NCBI GenBank assembly: GCA_032716605.1
Contig: CM064580.1
Location: forward strand, 30,548,684-30,612,683
DNA length: 64,000 bases
Direction: 5' to 3'
Source: Paralithodes platypus
Lineage: Eukaryota; Arthropoda; Malacostraca; Decapoda; Lithodidae
The translations under genes were made by a program, and so were the position numbers. The notes below the pieces were generated by a model that was not told the origin of the DNA, did not search any database, and saw only the letters and a list, made by a program, of their open reading frames with translations. Positions 57,244 through 64,000 of the stretch are shown here, piece by piece (the first letter of the stretch is position 1; each line of letters starts with the position of its first letter).

Positions 57244-57720
57244 TGAGCAATGGGAATTTTGTTGGAGGTGAGAAATCTCGGAATGAAAGCTAAAAGTGCT
57301 ATGCACCAAGGGATAGTTGTACCAACAGTGGTGTATGGGGCTGAGACATGAGGTCTTAAGACACAAAGAAGGTTGGATGTGATGGATATGAGCAGTTTGA
57401 GGAGTATGTGTGGAGTGACGCATAGAGACAGATTGAGGAATGAAGAGGTACGTAGGAGAGTGGGACAACAGAACCCCTTATCGGTCAGAGTGGAAAGAAG
57501 GGTGCTATGCTGGTATGGAAATGTTGAACGAATAGGTGATAAAAAGCTTACAAAGAAAATATATGAGTCAGAAACAATGAGAAATAGATTGAGAGGAAGA
57601 CCTCGGAGGAGATGGACAGATGGTGTGAAAAAAGTGTTAGAAGATAGAGAGATGACTGAAGAACAGGCAAGACAAATTGTGATGAATAGGAATGAGTGGA
57701 GAATGCTTGTGAACAGATGA
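57244..57720 (+). pseudogene. LINE ORF2 C-terminal domain (family L-E)
   Basis: The frame reads GILLEVRNLGMKAKSAMHQG, IVVPTVVYGAET, a TGA where Trp is usual, then RRLDVMDMSSLRSMCGVTHR, RVERRVLCWYGNVERI, RGRPRRRWTDGVKKVLEDR and NRNEWRMLVNR ending TGA at 57718. This is the conserved C-terminal region of a widespread invertebrate LINE ORF2 whose clade I cannot fix. The following 350 bases, with GGCGCCTGTTGGACTAGATA, are probably its 3' UTR. Confidence 0.75.
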
Positions 57721-58588
57721 GTGATACCGTGATCGTAGGGAGTGGGGGTCGGGCGCCTGTTGGACTAGATAATAGTCCGTCAGGCGCTCGGCCCGGGGAG
57801 CCAGTATATATATGAAGGGCCCTGCCTGGAAGTATGTGTGTGGGCATTGTGATGTAGTTCCGCTATGTGTCTGCCTGCTGTGACTGGAGACCTCTCCGAG
57901 AGATCCGGGACATGGGAATCTTTTGATGAAGACTCGTCATGGTTCTTGGTCTTCGGGGCATTCTCCTAGGCGACCTACAGTAGATATGTGTGAATGTTCT
58001 ATTTGTTTAATATATTTTGTTGTTTCTGTTCGGGCTCTGTCTCGAGACAGCCACCCCCAGCTATGGGGTATATGCCTGAGTATATACATATATAGGCCTA
58101 CATTCATATTTGTTTTCACCAACCCACCAATTAACTTACATATAAACCTAATTAATGAAATCAATGAAAGTAATGAATACATGTGGTACTCAAAGGACTC
58201 GAACCTAGGATACTCACACCAAAAGTCCGCACACTAAGCATTACAGTAAATGTTTATGCACAAGCCTTTGATATATTATGCATTCTCGAATACTGCATAT
58301 TTATCTAAGCATGTACATACTCACAACTGCTCTATGGTAGCCTAATGATTAGACAAATTTTGGAAGGGATAATTAATGGGGCACTTAACCGCAAAGGACG
58401 GCCTCGCTATAAATTACTCCTGAACCTGGATAATTCATATTTGTTTTCACCAACCCACCAATTAACTTACAAATAAACCTAATTAATGAAATCAGTGAAA
58501 GTAATGAATACATGTGGTACTCCAAGGACTCGAACCTAGGATACTCACACCGAAATTCCTCATACTAAGCATTACACTATCAAGATAG

Positions 58589-59211
58589 TTAACCCAAGAA
58601 CCGCGATAGGCCTCACGGAAGGGTCACCATAACGAACGCGATAGGCCTCACAGAAGCAATACCATAAAAAAAAAACTTCCAATACACCCCAGTGGCTCTC
58701 AAAACGAAGGAATATGTCATTAGGTGAGATAATTCCCCTCTAGCATTTCCTACCACTCATCCATATGTTTCTCACCCCCCCATTCATCTCCTTCCCCACC
58801 TTATCCCCCCTCCTCAATTATTACCTATTTTTCCTATTATTTTCATAATTTATCGGTTATTTTTCTCTCCCGCGGTAATGTAGCACAAGTGGGTTGCATA
58901 AGAGTCGTTATATAAAACTGAGACACCTCCAGCTTGGCTCAGTTGAGTCAGAGAGAAAGAGAGGGGAGGCTGTATGTCTCGCCTTCTCCCGCCTGAGAAT
59001 GGCGAATATTTACAATTTTCACCACCCAAATGTTTTACCTACTTTATCCCTCTTCAAGGTTCATATATTCATCATATATGTAAAATAAAAGCACATTGAC
59101 AAAAAATAATGCTTTTTATCATAAATATAACGAATTCTCTCAGAATCCAAGGCTAGAAATTCACAAATAAGTACCCTTGCCCCTAGGGCATTTTTGCGCT
59201 TAATGGGTTAA
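58589..59211. mobile_element. TTAA-flanked MITE (family M2), copy 3, 623 bp, inverted
   Basis: It begins TTAACCCAAGAACCGCGATA and ends with the complement of TTAACCCATTAAGCGC. Two CGCGATAGGCCTCAC direct repeats lie near the left end, equivalent to the right-end doublet of copies 1 and 2. The unoccupied site is visible in the third tandem unit as AGACAGTTAAAGG near 59725. Confidence 0.8.
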
Positions 59212-59278
59212 AGGTTATGCACAAGCCTACGATATTTATGCATTCTCAAATACTGCATATTAATCTAAACATGTACAT

Positions 59279-59474
59279 TTGTTTTTTTGTTTTTTGTTTT
59301 TTTTTCTATATTCCAACTTACTTCCTCTCGGGCATAGGCTGAGAGCCTTAACATTCACCGCTTTACAATGAACAGTGAAGCCCGTGAGGTCTTGTTCCAG
59401 TCTAGGGAGTGAGACATGTGAAGCACGTAGAGTACAACGAGCACCTGCCATCTTGCCTTCACATGAGGCACGGT
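59279..59474 (-). mobile_element. Poly(A)-tailed insertion, about 196 bp
   Basis: The plus strand starts with a T-rich run (59279-59304), so on the minus strand it ends in an A-rich tail. It interrupts the 331-bp repeat at ATGTACAT/ACTCACAAC. It is either a SINE or a 5'-truncated retrocopy. No tRNA promoter boxes are evident and no clear target duplication is seen. Confidence 0.55.
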
Positions 59475-59929
59475 ACTCACAACTTCTCTATGGTAGCCTA
59501 ATGTTTAGACAAATGGAAGGGGTAATTAATGGGGTCCTTAACCGCAAAGGAAGGCCTCACTATAAATTACTCCTGAACCTGGATAAATTCATATTTGTTT
59601 TCACCAACCCACCAATTAATTTACAAATAAACCTAATTAATGAAATCAATGAACGTAATGAATATATGTGGAACTCCAAGGAGAACCTTGGATACTCACA
59701 CCGAAATTCTGCATTATGCTATCAAGACAGTTAAAGGTTTATGCACAAGCCTACGATATATTATGTATTTTCGAATATTGCATATTAATCTAAGCATGTA
59801 CATACTCCCAACTGCTCTATGTTTAGACGAATGGGCCTAGTTTTGGCATATGAGTTTTAGTATAGATATACGTAAAGTGCTCCAGATAGGCAGAACAAAA
59901 GAAAATTTAAACTATTCAATGAATATAAG

Positions 59930-62135
59930 TCTACTCAGAAGCATTAACAAAGAAACTGGCCTGGAAGATACTGAGAAACTTTGCCAATCTTGGGTTGGAG
60001 AGCTGAACTGAATAGGAGTGGTACCGTGTTGAAAGGCGGATGCCTCGCACTCGCCGCAAGGGAGGGGGTATGCACTGAGAGAGCTCTGAAAAACACTGAT
60101 TGTTGTAATAGTGATAGAAGAGTGAAAGAGATGCAACATTGCAGCATATATAAAAAATATTGTAGGGAACTAGTAAGAGGAAGAGTTGATGAGGCATAAT
60201 GCTTATGACTCTACTCTTTTGAGAAGTGTGATATGGGTGGAACCTCCTCACACATGCGAAGAATACTCAATACAGGGGTGCACTGTACCCCGATACAGAG
60301 CAAGAAGATGTCCGGGGGTGAAGAAACCACAGAGACGGTTGAGCACACTTAACTTTTGGGAAGCTGTTTTAGCAAGAGTGGTAATATGATCTTTCCAAGA
60401 ATGGTTGGCTGAAAAAGATACACCTAGAATATTGAGAGAAGATGAAGGGTTGATTTGTGTATTGTTGAAGATTAATTGAGCCTTCCGAAAGATTGCGACA
60501 GGTAGATAGATGGAGAAATTGGGTCTTGGAGGTGTTGAAAGTAACAAGATTTTCCTTGCTTCAATCAGAAATAATTGATAGATCAGAAGATAGGCAAGTC
60601 ACGGCGCTGTTAAGTGAGGACCGTGGCTTGTTGTGAAAAACTAGTTGAATAGTGTAAGGTAGAGTCATCACCATATGAGTGGATAGGACTAGAGGTACAC
60701 TTGTGGAGATCATTAAATTACTTTAGTAAGAGAATTGGAGACAGGGCAGAATCCTGAGGAACACGGGAGTTGATAGGTTGAGGAAGTGAGCGATGGAGCG
60801 GTGTGAAAGGAAATTAGAGACAAAGCCACAGATAGAAACCGAAGGAGGGTAGTTTGGATATTAGAGATTCGTGCCAGACTCTATCGAAAGCTTTTGATAT
60901 GTCTAGACTCTAGCGCAATAGAAGAAGTCTCACCGAAGTCCTGAAGGGAGGATAACCAAGAGTTAGTAATATAAGCAAGATCACCAGTAGAGTAGGCCCT
61001 AAGGAAACCATGCTGACGATCTGAAATTAAATTATGGGAAGAAAAATCCCAGAAAGATTGGGAAGAACAAGTGTTGGAAAGTTTAGAGCATTTGTTATTG
61101 ATGAAAAAAATGTTGGCGAGTCAAAGAATAGCTTTGGCTTGATTCTGGGGAAAAAAAATTATGAGATTCTAGAGTTTGAAGGCGATGGTACCGTATTAAT
61201 GCTTCCTCCTTATTGCAGACAGCAGATGAAAAAATGTGAGTAAATCAAGATTTTATTGCATTAGACTGAGAGAAAGAAAATGGAATACTGTATATGCCTC
61301 CGTGCCCAAGAAAATAACCTTGGTAATCTGTTTGGCACGCTCCATGGGTCCCCGACCATCGAAACAAATATCATTCCATGGAAAATCAAAGAAGCACTGC
61401 AGAAGAGCCTCCCAGTCAGCAGCACCAGAGTGCCACAAGCGCTGGTACAGGTATCAGAGATGTGGTTATGAAAATATTTACAGTGTATGCAGAAGGATTA
61501 GAGGTTAAAATTATATCAAGGATGTTGGGCCAACCTCCAATGCAGTCAGGGATACGAATAGGGTACTGGACTAACTGTTCTAAACGATTTAGGACATTAA
61601 AGATGTAGGCTTGTTCACCAGGATGGTCAGTGAAATGAGAGGAGAGCAATTTGTGGTAGTGAACGTTGAAATAGCCAAAGATAGAGATTCTAATTTAGAG
61701 GTAAGATCTTCAAAGAATTTAGAAAAGTCGGTGGAGTTAGGGGATAGATAGATAGCACATAAATATTTAGTTTGAAAGTAACAGGGAAATATGAACCAGA
61801 GAGTTGATCATTAAGAAGAGTCATAGCCGGGAACACGAAAGCAAGTGTTTGTTGTGAACACATACACAACATCTGTCCTTGGCTTTGAAACTAGGAGAGA
61901 GCAAGTAGGAGGAATCAGAGAAGGGGTTACTGGAAGTTGCTTCAGATACCCGAGTCTCTGTGACAAAAAGAATATCAGGTTTATTGGAGGAAAGTTGGTG
62001 TTCTACAGAGTGAAAGTTATAGGTAAGGCAACGAATGTTGGAGAATTTTATAGTAAGCGGTCCAGTACAATTTGACGAGTCGTCACCAAGGGTCAAGATG
62101 CTAGGGGCATTTATGGCCCCCCCTCCTTGGGGCTC
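59930..62135 (-). pseudogene. LINE L-C copy 3, minus strand
   Basis: Read on the minus strand it starts near 62135 with endonuclease blocks (FSNIRCLTYNFHSVEHQL, ILFVTETRVSEA, CCVCVHNK). It continues with LEQLVQYPIRIPD and NILDIILTSNPS and the WHSGAADWEALLQ linker, then an RT with a FDRVWH-like block near 60890. The C-terminal blocks VLNRLCGFFTPGHLLALYR (about 60350-60295) and ASLSLFYHYYNN follow. It ends near 59930 without the full 3' UTR. Many frameshifts. Confidence 0.8.
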
Positions 62136-62230
62136 CAAGGCTGGTCTTTGATGTACCATTTTATCAATTCTGCAGTAGCAAAATGGTATCACTCGCCCAC
62201 TTACCGGACTAACATTACTCGGCTTGCCTG

Positions 62231-62270
62231 TCATTCTGTCTGTCTGTCTGACTGTCTGTCTGTCTGTCCA
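62231..62270. repeat. (TGTC)n microsatellite
   Basis: About nine CTGT units with one interruption. Confidence 0.85.
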
Positions 62271-62472
62271 TTATCTCCTGATATGGTTATTTATAGATGC
62301 TTACGAAATTATTATACATGAATTTAGACGGTCTGTGTGGATGTCAATACAAATAGGAAATTGATCTTACCTAAAGGTCATTCATAAAGATCAAAGGTAA
62401 AAGTAAATGTTTCAACTTTTTAACTACTCATTCAACATTCACCATATTCACAATACTAGATGCTATATACTG

Positions 62473-62492
62473 TATATATATATATATATACC

Positions 62493-62540
<48 letters not shown>
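62473..62540. repeat. (TA)n microsatellite
   Basis: A TA run with an internal ACCGGT interruption. Confidence 0.95.
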
Positions 62541-62542
<2 letters not shown>

Positions 62543-62771
62543 ATATATGACAGACAACCTGAACAGCTTTAAGCTGCATATGGTCAAGGTCAAAGGTAGA
62601 AGTTACATTTACAAAGTATTACTCCTAAACTAATGGCTAAAAATTCGCCAAATGTTTTAAATATATCTAAAATACCTATACAAAGGTCAACAAATACAAA
62701 GCTGAAATGGTTGACCTTGGTATACAAAAGATAACTGCAACCTACCAAAACACGTTACGCGAAGGTCAATA

Positions 62772-63285
<514 letters not shown>

Positions 63286-63302
63286 AGAGAGAGAGAGATA
63301 GA

Positions 63303-64000
63303 GGAGGGTGACTGCTCTCAACCCTCCAACTATCGTCCAATTGCTCTCATCTCTTGGAACTCTAAAGTTGTTGAAACTATTCTTGCTTCCAAATTTCTTC
63401 TCATAATCTACTCTCAGATCGCCAGTATGGCTTCCTTTAAAGGTCGCTCTACTGGTGATATTCTTTCATATCTTACTAACTCTTGGTCATCCTCCTTTCG
63501 GGACTTCGGTGAGACTTTTTTTATTGCACTAGACATATCGAAGGCCTTCGATAGAGTCTGGCACAAATTTTGTAATTTCTAAACTACCCTCCTTCAATTT
63601 CTATATCTCCATCTGTGCCTTTGTCTCTAATTACCTTTCTGGCCATTCCATAGCTCCAGTACCATCCATTCATACGCATAGGACTCTACCTTACACTACT
63701 CAATTAGTTTTCCTGAACGCCCCTGTCAGACATCCCTCAAAGACAAACGTAATGAAGCCATGCAACACTTATCTTCTGATCTAACTACTATTTCCAATTG
63801 GGACAGAGAAAACCTTGTTACCTTTAATGCTTCCAAAACCGAATTTCTTCATCTTACTACCCGTTCAGAACTCCCAGAGGACTATCCCTTACATTTCAAC
63901 AATTCAAAAATCAACCCTTCATCTTCTCTCAATATTCTCGGTGTCTCTTTTTCTTCTGCTCTCACTTGGAAGGACCATATAACCAGTCTTGCTAAGGCAG
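63303..64000 (+). pseudogene. LINE L-C copy 4, RT fragment running off the window
   Basis: It starts inside RT ([14 protein letters not shown]), with LDISKAFDRVWHKF near 63526. A deletion near 63655 removes the GVLQGSVLSP block before SIHSYA at about 63667. It continues through LSSDLTTISNWDRENLVTFN and HITSLAKA to the window edge. It matches 51815-52640. Confidence 0.85.

Larger units (their letters stand above)
58102..59840. repeat. 331-bp tandem repeat, three copies, middle copy disrupted
   Basis: Units start ATTCATATTTGTTTTCACC at 58102, 58433 and 59586. Each contains AAACCTAATTAATGAAATCA, TGCACAAGCCT and AGCATGTACATACTC-like blocks. The middle copy is lengthened by a MITE (58589-59211) and by a 196-base insertion (59279-59474); removing both restores about 331 bases. 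Confidence 0.8.

Overview
This is eukaryotic, repeat-dominated DNA, almost certainly from an invertebrate animal. A decapod crustacean is my best guess. It rests on the mix of CR1-like and Jockey-type LINEs, Penelope, piggyBac and rearranged Ty3/gypsy elements together with long (CT)n, (TA)n and (ATT)n arrays; no marker gene proves it. I found no intact host gene and no convincing rRNA, tRNA or snRNA gene. Nearly every ORF with a recognisable domain belongs to a transposable element, and almost all are broken.

Layout. 1-2.65 kb: AT-rich DNA and an antisense LINE RT fragment split by a TTAA-flanked MITE. 2.65-9.2 kb: Ty3/gypsy element A with a 1.8 kb 5' LTR, decayed gag-PR and RT pieces, and a truncated 3' LTR. 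9.2-14.75 kb: Ty3/gypsy element B, where integrase precedes reverse transcriptase (Gmr1-type order). 15.1-19.9 kb: a LINE ORF fragment, then a decayed minus-strand LTR element whose upper LTR holds a MITE. 20-23 kb: a degenerate minisatellite, a second MITE and a 1.73 kb DNA transposon with 42-bp inverted ends. 23-28.2 kb: AT-rich DNA, microsatellites and 32 perfect copies of a 31-bp minisatellite.

28.2-42.3 kb is a nested stack. One minus-strand CR1-like LINE (5' end near 42.25 kb, 3' end near 30.26 kb) carries a 4.15 kb piggyBac element in its endonuclease, a plus-strand LINE between endonuclease and RT, and a 320-bp MITE in its RT. Two of these junctions are TTAA sites, and at the piggyBac site the host reading frame resumes exactly when one TTAA is counted. 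42.3-49.9 kb: a gypsy integrase scrap, tandem repeats, a truncated LINE, a tandemly duplicated tRNA-derived SINE and CR1 fragments. 50-53.3 kb: a near full-length but frameshifted LINE. 53.4-56.6 kb: two fold-back elements, a Penelope-like fragment with a hammerhead-like core, and a mini-element made of the two ends of the 50-53 kb LINE. 57-60 kb: LINE ends and a 331-bp tandem repeat broken by two insertions. 59.9-64 kb: two more copies of the same LINE family and a copy of the first MITE.

The elements do not form a pathway. What can be read is insertion order, the shared TTAA target of several cut-and-paste families, and retroelements with unusual domain order. All coordinates, alignments and identities were made by eye; boundaries are approximate unless a terminal motif is named.
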